Positions 1 through 5,097 of a stretch of 12,970 nucleotides of DNA are shown in pieces. Numbering within the stretch: the stretch's first letter is position 1; each line of letters starts with the position of its first letter. The notes under the pieces are model-generated. The model did no database searches, was not told where the DNA came from, and saw only the letters and a program-made list of their open reading frames with translations. This stretch comes from JBEKZQ01 sp049509675. Its GTDB lineage: Bacteria > Planctomycetota > Planctomycetia > Pirellulales > Thermoguttaceae. The translations under genes were made by a program, and so were the position numbers. The stretch is taken from the NCBI GenBank assembly GCA_049509675.1, contig JBEKZQ010000155.1, forward strand, positions 1 through 12,970, read 5' to 3'.

Positions 1-306
1 GGTCCCTGACCGCTCGTAGAAGGTAATGCCGAGTTGCTTGGCGTAACGGGGCCGGCCGTCTCGGGCAGGCATCGTCTGCCGCAGACCGCGACCGAACAGG
101 TCGCACATGCCGGAGACGACAATGTTCTGGCCGACGGCGTTCTCGTTGAGCCACTTCTGCGCGCCGCCGGCCGCAAAGCGGTCGTCGCCCGGCTGCGGCT
201 GCATCTGCGAGGGAACAGCGTCCAGCAGTCCCTTGGCGCCCTGGAGCGGCTCGTCCGGCGGAGCCGACAAGAGCGCGAGCAGAACGCAACAATGGATCGT
301 CGACAT
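1..306 (-). CDS. Hypothetical secreted protein, C-terminus cut off by window edge
   Basis: An open frame of 102 codons reads leftward from ATG at 306 and runs off the left edge without a stop. A strong ribosome binding site, AAGGAGGG (315-322), lies 8 nt before the ATG and fixes the start. The protein opens with a short hydrophobic stretch (about residues 5-15, ending LLALLSA) that looks like a signal peptide cut near residue 15. The mature part is polar, with a Q/P-rich stretch around residues 34-40, then KWLNENAVGQNIVVSG, which vaguely recalls a small beta-barrel of the OB type. I do not recognise the family. It lies 28 nt downstream of the permease gene on the same strand and is probably co-transcribed with it. 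No link to B12 is visible. Confidence 0.7.
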   Translation of the reverse strand, partial: MSTIHCCVLLALLSAPPDEPLQGAKGLLDAVPSQMQPQPGDDRFAAGGAQKWLNENAVGQNIVVSGMCDLFGRGLRQTMPARDGRPRYAKQLGITFYERSGT

Positions 307-334
307 GCGCAGGACCCTCCTTGTAATCTTACGT

Positions 335-1231
335 CTACCAAACGAGCAAGGCCACGCCGGCCACCGACAGCAGCGCACCACCCGCCGCCCGCAGGCTCAC
401 CTTTTCCCGGTACAACAGGATCGAGAACGGCAGAATGATCACCGGCATGGTGCTGATGATGGTGGCGACCACGCCCACGTGACAGTTGCGCAGGGCGACC
501 ATGTACAGGATCACGCCCAGGAAAGGTCCCACCACGGCTCCGAAGGTCATTATCGCCATGATCCGGCCCTGCCGGGCGGCTGCCGCAATCGGTCTCCAGC
601 GACGCAGGACCGTCAACAACAGCACGTAGCCGGCCATGGCGGGAAGGATGCGGATCAGCGTGGCGGCCGCCGCATCGTAGTCGCCGATGCCCTTCCGCGA
701 GAGCACGTGCCCGATGGCCTGGGCAATCGCGGCCACCAACGACAGCAGAACGCCCTGCCACAACTGCCGCCGCTCGTGCGGCAATCGCTCACTGGCCGGC
801 TGTTCCAGCAGGACCCAGACGATGCCCGCCAGGGTGATTCCCATGGCCCACCAATGCCTGCCGGAAAGTCCCTCGGCCAAGAAGATCGCCGAAATGAGGG
901 CCGCCAGGGGAGGCGTCAAGGACAAGACGAGCAACGACAACCGCGGCCCGATCAACAGAAGAGACTTGAACAAGCACAGGTCCGACACGAAGAATCCCAT
1001 CACGCCGGACAGCCCGAGGACCAGCCACGTCTGGGCCGAGGCGTCGGTCGGCAGCGCCAGGCCGCGGACCAACTGGCCGTAGAGCATCAACAGGATGACG
1101 GCAATTGCCAGGCGGATGAACGCGACGGAGACAGCCCCGATATGCCGGCCCGCCGAAGTCCAGGCCAACGTGGAAAGCGTCCACAGCAAGGCCGTTGCAA
1201 TGGCTGCCAGCTCGCCGATTTGTTGTGACAT
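335..1231 (-). CDS. DMT superfamily permease (EamA-type transporter)
   Basis: This 298-residue protein is almost entirely hydrophobic, with about ten membrane segments arranged as two EamA repeats (roughly residues 5-145 and 155-297). That is the usual size and architecture of drug/metabolite transporters, which act in the inner membrane. Typical features are the opening ALLWTLSTLAW segment, GPRLSLLVLSLTPPLAALIS near the end of the first repeat, and the final YREKVSLRAAGGALLSVAGVALLVW segment. I chose ATG 1231 because it gives a normal family N-terminus (MSQQIGELAAIATALLW) with GGAAA 8 nt upstream. The frame stays open upstream to 1366, but those 45 residues are polar and unlike the family. 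The substrate cannot be read from sequence. The gene is transcribed away from the B12 operon, so a role in cobalamin is not implied. Confidence 0.9.
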   Translation of the reverse strand: MSQQIGELAAIATALLWTLSTLAWTSAGRHIGAVSVAFIRLAIAVILLMLYGQLVRGLALPTDASAQTWLVLGLSGVMGFFVSDLCLFKSLLLIGPRLSLLVLSLTPPLAALISAIFLAEGLSGRHWWAMGITLAGIVWVLLEQPASERLPHERRQLWQGVLLSLVAAIAQAIGHVLSRKGIGDYDAAAATLIRILPAMAGYVLLLTVLRRWRPIAAAARQGRIMAIMTFGAVVGPFLGVILYMVALRNCHVGVVATIISTMPVIILPFSILLYREKVSLRAAGGALLSVAGVALLVW

Positions 1232-1325
1232 CACTGCCGTTTCCGCGCGGTCCTGACCATGGCACAGCGCATGATAAACGCTGGCGCGCGGTTCGTCCAG
1301 AGAGTCGAGAGAGACTCTAAACTCC

Positions 1326-1499
1326 TCACCGCGCCGGCCGCCGCAAAGCGAGGGCCCAGAGGCCAAAGATCATGGCGAACAGCCACATGATGGCGCTCCA
1401 ACTCATCATGGTCTGAAACGAAGCCTGATCGAACTGACCGATCTGCTTGAAACAATAACCGGCGACGGCAAACAACCAGCTACTAATTGCCCGCCACAT
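1326..1499 (-). CDS. 57-residue single-pass membrane microprotein
   Basis: ATG at 1499 is preceded by GGGAG (1507-1511) at a 7-nt spacing, and the frame closes with TGA at 1326-1328. The 57-residue product has a weakly hydrophobic N-terminus (MWRAISSWLFAVAGYCF), a polar middle (KQIGQFDQASFQ) and one clear membrane span at about residues 33-51 (WSAIMWLFAMIFGLWALAL). It ends in a positively charged RRPAR tail, suggesting a cytoplasmic C-terminus. It lies upstream of the permease gene on the same strand with a 94-nt gap, so it may head that transcription unit. I do not recognise the family and assign no function. The good ribosome binding site and the membrane-like composition argue that it is real. 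Confidence 0.6.
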   Translation of the reverse strand: MWRAISSWLFAVAGYCFKQIGQFDQASFQTMMSWSAIMWLFAMIFGLWALALRRPAR

Positions 1500-1535
1500 G
1501 ATGTTGCTCCCAGGCCTGCTCAGGTAATGCCTTGT

Positions 1536-1550
1536 CTATATGGAATATAG
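1536..1550. promoter_or_regulatory. Short AT-rich palindrome in the divergent control region
   Basis: CTATAT and ATATAG form a perfect 6-bp inverted repeat around GGA. It is a conspicuous AT-rich island in GC-rich DNA. It sits 37 nt upstream of the microprotein start. On the minus strand it contains TATATT (1544-1549), which could be a -10 element for the leftward genes, but I see no convincing -35 partner. It could instead be a small operator. No regulator can be named. Confidence 0.3.
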
Positions 1551-1580
1551 CATGGGGCCTCCCCCCCTTTCGGTCTAGAA

Positions 1581-1606
1581 CCGGAAGAGTCAGCCGGAAG
1601 AGTCAG
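1581..1606. repeat. 13-bp perfect tandem repeat just upstream of the operon promoter
   Basis: CCGGAAGAGTCAG occurs twice head to tail (1581-1593 and 1594-1606), ending 4 nt before the -35 box of the B12 operon promoter. Two identical sites in this position could bind an activator. The repeat could equally be a recent slippage product. Nothing else in the window repeats it. Confidence 0.6.
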
Positions 1607-1610
1607 CTTA

Positions 1611-1640
1611 TTGACAGCACCCCGGCCCCTGGCCTATGCT
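1611..1640 (+). promoter_or_regulatory. Sigma70-type promoter of the cobalamin operon
   Basis: A consensus -35 box TTGACA (1611-1616) is followed after 18 bp by TATGCT (1635-1640), a good -10 box. Transcription would start near 1646-1648, exactly where the riboswitch sequence begins. The match and the position immediately upstream of a cis-acting RNA make this the likely main promoter for the whole rightward operon. Confidence 0.7.
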
Positions 1641-1645
1641 GAATG

Positions 1646-1800
1646 CGTTCCGGAAATGCGGAACTGGGAAGCTGGTGCAAATCCAGCACGGCCCCGCCAC
1701 TGTGACCGGTGACGAATGCCGCAACGATAGGCCACTGTCCCCGAGCGGATGGGAAGGCCGCGGCGAGTAGGATGACCCGGAAGTCAGGATACCGCAAGGC
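1646..1800 (+). ncRNA. Cobalamin riboswitch (AdoCbl-type aptamer)
   Basis: The characteristic conserved blocks appear in order: GGGAAGCTGGTGCAAATCC (1667-1685), the CCGCCACTGTGA block (1694-1705), a second GCCACTG (1731-1737), GGGAAGG (1751-1757), and the B12-box region ending CCGGAAGTCAGGATACC (to 1793). The pentamers TGCGG (1657-1661) and CCGCA (1792-1796) can pair to close the aptamer. This RNA class binds cobalamin and lowers expression of downstream B12 genes, which fits the operon that follows. The B12 box has GATACC where the common form is GAGACC, a minor variation. Boundaries are approximate because I did not fold the RNA by computation. Confidence 0.92.
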
Positions 1801-1810
1801 GCCCCTGGTG

Positions 1811-1830
1811 CGTTCCTTCGTGGGAAGGCG
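1811..1830 (+). promoter_or_regulatory. Riboswitch expression platform: hairpin covering the cobC ribosome binding site
   Basis: CCTTC (1815-1819) can pair with GAAGG (1824-1828) around a GTGG loop, and flanking CG pairs (1811-1812 with 1829-1830) can extend the stem. The 3' arm is the purine-rich ribosome binding site GGGAAGG, 8 nt before the cobC ATG at 1837. No U-tract follows, so control is probably at translation initiation rather than by transcription termination. Translational coupling through the overlapping genes would then spread the effect along the operon. Confidence 0.6.
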
Positions 1831-1836
1831 AGTTTT

Positions 1837-2457
1837 ATGGCCAAGCGATTGCTATTGGTACGGCACGCTCAACTGGCGGCCGGCCATCTTCGCCGATTCG
1901 TGGGGCGGACCGATCCCCCGCTGGACCCGATTGGCCGGCGGCAATCGCAGACCCTGGCCGCCGAGATTGGCCGACTCAAACCGCAGCGTGTCTATTGCAG
2001 CCCGCTGGAAAGGTGCCGTCAGACCGCCGCCGCCATCGCTCCCGACTTGGCATTCACGCTTGACGACGACTTGCGCGAGATCGATTTCGGCCATTGGGAG
2101 AACATGACGTTCGACGAGGTGGCCGCGCGGGAGCCGGCCCTGGTCGAGCATTGGGCCACGCGGCCGGACGATTTCGCTTTTCCCGGCGGCGAGAAGGTCG
2201 GCGATTTTCTGGCCCGCGTCAGGCGGGCTGCCGATCGCATGGCCCGCGACGACGCCGAAGTCGTGCTGGCGGTGACGCACGGGGGCGTGATCCGCGCCAT
2301 GCTCTGCTGCTTGCTGGGCCTGGAGGCGCAACAATACGTGCTCTTCAGCATCGGCTACGCCGCCACCGCGGTGATCGATCTGTTCGATGGCCGCGGCGTG
2401 CTGGCCTATCTTGGCAATCCGGTTCTTGCGGAGGGCGGACGCGCGTGGCCCGAATGA
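1837..2457 (+). CDS. cobC: Alpha-ribazole phosphatase (histidine phosphatase family)
   Basis: The 206-residue cytoplasmic enzyme belongs to the phosphoglycerate-mutase-like histidine phosphatases. In this operon it should remove the 5' phosphate of alpha-ribazole-5'-phosphate or of adenosylcobalamin-5'-phosphate in nucleotide-loop assembly. Visible motifs are LLLVRHA with the phospho-accepting His10, the SPLERCRQTA arginine motif (55-64), LREIDFGHWE with Glu81 (79-88), and AVTHGG with His148. The first motif reads RHAQL rather than the usual RHGxT, a mild deviation that leaves the catalytic Arg9-His10 pair intact. It is the first gene after the riboswitch, and its ribosome binding site lies in the switch hairpin. 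Its TGA stop overlaps the next gene as ATGA. The family is certain. The substrate rests on gene context. Confidence 0.92.
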   Translation: MAKRLLLVRHAQLAAGHLRRFVGRTDPPLDPIGRRQSQTLAAEIGRLKPQRVYCSPLERCRQTAAAIAPDLAFTLDDDLREIDFGHWENMTFDEVAAREPALVEHWATRPDDFAFPGGEKVGDFLARVRRAADRMARDDAEVVLAVTHGGVIRAMLCCLLGLEAQQYVLFSIGYAATAVIDLFDGRGVLAYLGNPVLAEGGRAWPE

Positions 2458-3074
2458 TCTTGATTACCGGAGGATGCCGCAGCGGCAAGAGCGCCTACGC
2501 TCAACATTTGGGCGAATCGCTGGGCCGCCGCCGCGCCTTCGTGGCCACGGCCCCGGCCACCGACGACGAAATGCGCGCGCGGATCGAGGCCCATCGCCGC
2601 TTCCGCCATGGCCGCGGCTGGGAAACGATCGAAGAGCAACTCGATCTGGCCGGCGTCCTGCGCGGTCATCCGCAATACGACCTGCTGCTGGTCGATTGCA
2701 TCACGCTGTGGGTGAACAACCTGATGTACCATAATGCGCCGGGGAGCCCCGCGCTGGACGAGCACGCGATTGCCCGGCGGTGCAAGGAGATTATCGACGC
2801 CGCGCAGGCCCGTAGCGGTACGCTCCTCTTCGTGACCAACGAGGTGGGCATGGGCATTGTGCCCGAGAACGCGGCGGCCCGGCGGTATCGCGACCTGGTG
2901 GGCTGGGCGAACCGGCTCCTCGCGGCCTCGGCCGCCACGGTCACGCTCATATCGTGCGGCATTCCCTGGCACTTGAAGCAAGACCGAGGGGACTGTCCCG
3001 ATTTTCGTGCTGCCACCGCTTGCGATCGCAGCGAAAATGGGACTGCCCCCCTGCACGGCGGAGAACAAGAATGA
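2454..3074 (+). CDS. cobU: Adenosylcobinamide kinase / adenosylcobinamide-phosphate guanylyltransferase, with repeat-derived C-terminal tail
   Basis: CobU phosphorylates adenosylcobinamide and then transfers GMP to give adenosylcobinamide-GDP. Visible motifs are the N-terminal P-loop GGCRSGKS (6-13), RIEAHRR with His47 as the expected guanylylated residue, LLLVDCITLWVNNL (77-90), and VTNEVGMGIVPENAAARRYRDLVG (128-150 region). The usual family ends just after GIPWHLK (about residue 175). Here the protein continues to 206 because hairpin repeat A1 (2988-3050) is read in frame, so residues about 178-199 are encoded by the repeat. I chose ATG 2454, which forms an ATGA overlap with cobC and gives the classic MILITGG start. 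GTG 2445 has a better-spaced GGAGGG (2430-2435) and is a real alternative adding three residues. The stop overlaps cobT as ATGA. Confidence 0.93.
   Translation: MILITGGCRSGKSAYAQHLGESLGRRRAFVATAPATDDEMRARIEAHRRFRHGRGWETIEEQLDLAGVLRGHPQYDLLLVDCITLWVNNLMYHNAPGSPALDEHAIARRCKEIIDAAQARSGTLLFVTNEVGMGIVPENAAARRYRDLVGWANRLLAASAATVTLISCGIPWHLKQDRGDCPDFRAATACDRSENGTAPLHGGEQE
2988..3050. repeat. Hairpin repeat family A, copy 1 (inside cobU)
   Basis: GGGGACTGTCCCGATTTTCG (2988-3007) and CGAAAATGGGACTGCCCCC (3032-3050) form imperfect inverted arms around a 24-nt loop. GGGACTGTCCC in the left arm is itself a palindrome. The same arms occur at 10210-10254 in cbiA with a 5-nt loop. The copy lies in frame in the 3' end of cobU and contains no stop in that frame. 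Confidence 0.85.
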
Positions 3075-4138
3075 CCAATCTATTGCAGGAGACCATCGCG
3101 CAGATTACGCCACAAGACGCCGACTGCCGGCGCCGCGCGCGGGAGCGGCTGGACCAATTGATCATGCCCCATTGGGCCTTGGGTCGCTTGATGGACCTGG
3201 CCGTGGACCTTGCGGGCATGACGCGCTCGCTGCGTCCGGCCGTGCGGCGGAAGACCATCATCACCATGGCCGGCGATCATGGCGTGGCCGCCGAGGGCGT
3301 GAGCAAGTATCCGCAGGAAGTGACGCTCCAGATGGTCCACGGCATCGTGGCCGGCATGGCCGGGATCAGCGCCCTGGCCCGCCTTGCCGGGGCCGAGGTG
3401 GTTGTGGTCGATATGGGCGTGGCCGCCGACCTGGGCCCCTTGGCTGCGGCCGGAAAGGTCATCTCGAAGAAGATCGCCTTGGGCACGGCCAACATGGCCC
3501 GGGGGCCGGCGATGACGCGCGCACAGGCCGTCGCCAGCGTCGAGGCCGGCATCCAAGTGGCCGACCGCTTGGGCGCACAAACCGATCTGTTCGGCACCGG
3601 CGACCTGGGCATTGCCAATACGACGCCTTCCACCGCGATGGTGGCCACGCTGACGGGAGCCCCGGTCGCCACGGTGACCGGCCGCGGCACGGGCCTCGAC
3701 GACGGGCAACTCGCGCGAAAAATCGCCGTCGTGGAGACGGCCCTGCGAATCAATCGCCCCGATCCGCGCGATGGCCTGGACGTGCTGGCCAAAGTGGGCG
3801 GTTTCGAGATCGGCGGCATCGCCGGCGTGATCCTGGCCGCGGCCGCGCAGCGAAAGCCGGTGCTGATCGATGGTTTTATCTCCACGGCCGGCGCGCTGCT
3901 GGCCCAGGCGCTCGCGCCGCCCGCGGCGGATTACATGATCGCCGCACATCGCAGCGCGGAACAAGGCCATCGCGTCATGCAGCGGCATCTGGGCAAAGAG
4001 CCGCTTCTGGATCTGAACCTGCGGCTGGGCGAAGGCACCGGCGCCGCCTTGGCCATGCACCTGGTCGAGGCGGCGCAGCGGATTTTGACCGAGATCGCGA
4101 CCTTCGACGAGGCCCATGTTTCCAAGGCGCACGAATGA
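3071..4138 (+). CDS. cobT: Nicotinate-nucleotide--dimethylbenzimidazole phosphoribosyltransferase
   Basis: CobT transfers phosphoribose from nicotinate mononucleotide to the lower-ligand base, giving alpha-ribazole-5'-phosphate. The 355-residue length is normal for the family. Recognisable elements are TMAGDHGVAAEGVS (65-78), GTGDLGIANTTPS (175-187), VTGRGTGLDD (202-211), the KVGGFEIGGIAG segment (241-252), DGFISTAGALLA (267-278), and GEGTGAALAM (320-329), which carries the catalytic glutamate Glu321. The usual GEMGIGNTT loop reads GDLGIANTT here, so the glutamate often discussed as a second catalytic residue is Asp178. The start ATG overlaps the cobU stop as ATGA and has GGAG (3060-3063) 7 nt upstream. 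The stop overlaps cobS as ATGA. The base this enzyme uses cannot be told from sequence. Confidence 0.96.
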   Translation: MTNLLQETIAQITPQDADCRRRARERLDQLIMPHWALGRLMDLAVDLAGMTRSLRPAVRRKTIITMAGDHGVAAEGVSKYPQEVTLQMVHGIVAGMAGISALARLAGAEVVVVDMGVAADLGPLAAAGKVISKKIALGTANMARGPAMTRAQAVASVEAGIQVADRLGAQTDLFGTGDLGIANTTPSTAMVATLTGAPVATVTGRGTGLDDGQLARKIAVVETALRINRPDPRDGLDVLAKVGGFEIGGIAGVILAAAAQRKPVLIDGFISTAGALLAQALAPPAADYMIAAHRSAEQGHRVMQRHLGKEPLLDLNLRLGEGTGAALAMHLVEAAQRILTEIATFDEAHVSKAHE

Positions 4139-4893
4139 AACGGTTCTTGGCAGCCATGCGATTCTTGACCATCCTGCCCATCGGTGGCACGTGCGGCACC
4201 GCCGAGGCCGACTTGGCAGGCAGCCTGGCGATGTTTCCGCTGGTCGGCCTCTTGCTGGGCGCCCTGGCCGCAGCCCTGGCCTGGATCCTTGCACCGACCA
4301 CGCTGCCATTGGTGACGGCCGCGCTGCTGGTGCTGCTGCTGCTGGGCTTCTCCGGCTGCCTCCATGCCGACGGTCTGGCGGACGCCGCCGACGGCTTTCT
4401 CAGCGCCCGGCCCCGCGACAAGATCTTGGAGATCATGCGCGACAGCCGCGTGGGGGCGATGGGCATGATCGCCGTCGTGTGCGTGTTGCTGTTGAAGTTT
4501 GCCGCCTTGGCCTCGATCGCGCCCGGCCGTTTGTGGCCGGCGGCGCTGCTGATGCCGTTGGCCGGACGCTGTGCGACCGTCTGGCACGTGGCCCTCTTGC
4601 CCTACGCCCGTGAAAGCGGGGCGGCAGCCGTCTTCTACGGCCGGCCGCGCTGGCCGGCCGCGGTCTGGGCCGCGATCGCGCTGGCCGCGGTGGCCTGGGG
4701 CGTGTTGGGTTTCGGGGGACTGTTGGCCTGCGCCGTTTGTGCGGTCGCCGCGCTGCTGCTGGCCGGCTATGTCTATGGCAAGATCGGCGGCGCGACGGGC
4801 GATACGCTCGGCGCCGCGTGCGAGATCGTGGAAACCGTCATGGCCCTGGCCCTGGCCCTGGGGCCACTACGTCCTTTCGAGGTGATCTCTTGA
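4135..4893 (+). CDS. cobS: Adenosylcobinamide-GDP ribazoletransferase (cobalamin synthase)
   Basis: CobS is the integral membrane enzyme that joins adenosylcobinamide-GDP to alpha-ribazole (phosphate), closing the nucleotide loop. The 252-residue length is typical. The protein starts with the family-like MKRFLAAMRFLTILP and has about six or seven hydrophobic segments. It shows the metal-binding HADGLADAADG motif (77-87), the RDSRVGAMG segment (102-110), LAGRCATVW (142-150) and KIGGATGDTLGA (216-227). The start overlaps the cobT stop as ATGA. The stop TGA (4891-4893) overlaps a TTG that begins a duplicated, aborted copy of the cobD start. Downstream of cobS the regular overlap pattern is interrupted by about 160 bp of repeat material. 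Confidence 0.95.
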   Translation: MKRFLAAMRFLTILPIGGTCGTAEADLAGSLAMFPLVGLLLGALAAALAWILAPTTLPLVTAALLVLLLLGFSGCLHADGLADAADGFLSARPRDKILEIMRDSRVGAMGMIAVVCVLLLKFAALASIAPGRLWPAALLMPLAGRCATVWHVALLPYARESGAAAVFYGRPRWPAAVWAAIALAAVAWGVLGFGGLLACAVCAVAALLLAGYVYGKIGGATGDTLGAACEIVETVMALALALGPLRPFEVIS

Positions 4894-4931
4894 CCCTGCA
4901 ACATGGCGGAAATCTCAGGGAACTAGCGCGG
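4881..4931. repeat. 51-bp direct repeat, copy 1 (cobS end plus cobD start)
   Basis: This segment recurs at 5047-5097 with 46 of 51 positions identical. It begins in the ribosome binding site GGTGAT, crosses the cobS stop and covers the first 14 codons of cobD (from TTG 4890). Every difference is silent: ATC/ATT in the cobS frame, and AAT/AAC, CTC/TTG and CTA/CTG in the cobD frame. Confidence 0.85.
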
Positions 4932-5036
4932 GTGGCACTGCTGGCTTGTCCAGCAGTGTCGAGGTTCGCGGCGGTCCGGCACTGCTGGACAAGCCAGCAG
5001 TGGCACTCTGAAATGATGAACTCCCCATTTCGGTAA
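4890..5036 (+). pseudogene. Aborted duplicate of the cobD 5' end (48-codon frame)
   Basis: TTG 4890 overlaps the cobS stop as TTGA and has GAGG (4879-4882) 7 nt upstream, which is exactly the coupled start expected for the next operon gene. The frame reads the conserved cobD opening LTLQHGGNLRELAR. It then enters nested palindrome C, and the residues after that are unrelated to any PLP enzyme until a stop at 5034-5036. It is best read as the original or a duplicate cobD start, cut off from the rest of the gene by the repeat. A short peptide may still be translated. Confidence 0.6.
4932..5006. repeat. Nested palindromic repeat C between the two cobD starts
   Basis: Two 27-bp arms (4932-4958 and 4980-5006) are inverted repeats of each other with one mismatch, separated by 21 nt. 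Each arm is itself a hairpin: CACTGCTGG, a 5-nt spacer (CTTGT or ACAAG), CCAGCAGTG. The element therefore holds four copies of one 9-mer and can fold as one long stem or as two small hairpins, like compound REP-type elements. No transposase is nearby. Confidence 0.85.
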
Positions 5037-5046
5037 CGCACTACAC

Positions 5047-5097
5047 GGTGATTTCTTGACCCTGCAACATGGCGGAAACTTGAGGGAACTGGCGCGG
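5047..5097. repeat. 51-bp direct repeat, copy 2 (start of the intact cobD frame)
   Basis: This is the partner of 4881-4931. It keeps the ribosome binding site GGTGAT (5047-5052), the relic of the cobS end (codons GTG ATT TCT TGA) and the TTG start at 5056 that opens the intact cobD frame. Confidence 0.85.

Noticed and set aside
107..1228. Long rightward open frame opposite the permease gene
   Set aside because: Its translation is Q/R/H-rich with no recognisable motif, and it mirrors the real leftward permease. GC-rich DNA often leaves such shadow frames open.
1231..1366. N-terminal extension of the permease up to 1366
   Set aside because: The extra 45 residues are polar and unlike EamA proteins, and the start at 1231 gives the normal N-terminus.
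1554..1570. GGGGCCTCCCC followed by TTT as a terminator
   Set aside because: The potential stem is 4 bp with a 3-nt loop and only three T residues, and it ends no gene on that strand.
2445..2453. GTG start for cobU
   Set aside because: It has a good ribosome binding site, but the family begins MILITGG and ATG 2454 fits the ATGA overlap used across the operon. Not fully excluded.
3007..4134. Upstream extension of the cobS frame through the whole of cobT
   Set aside because: This part is the out-of-frame translation of cobT, arginine- and glycine-rich. CobS begins at 4135.
4932..5006. Palindrome C as a transcription terminator after cobS
   Set aside because: No U-tract follows either arm, and functional operon genes continue downstream. 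A nested REP-like element fits better.
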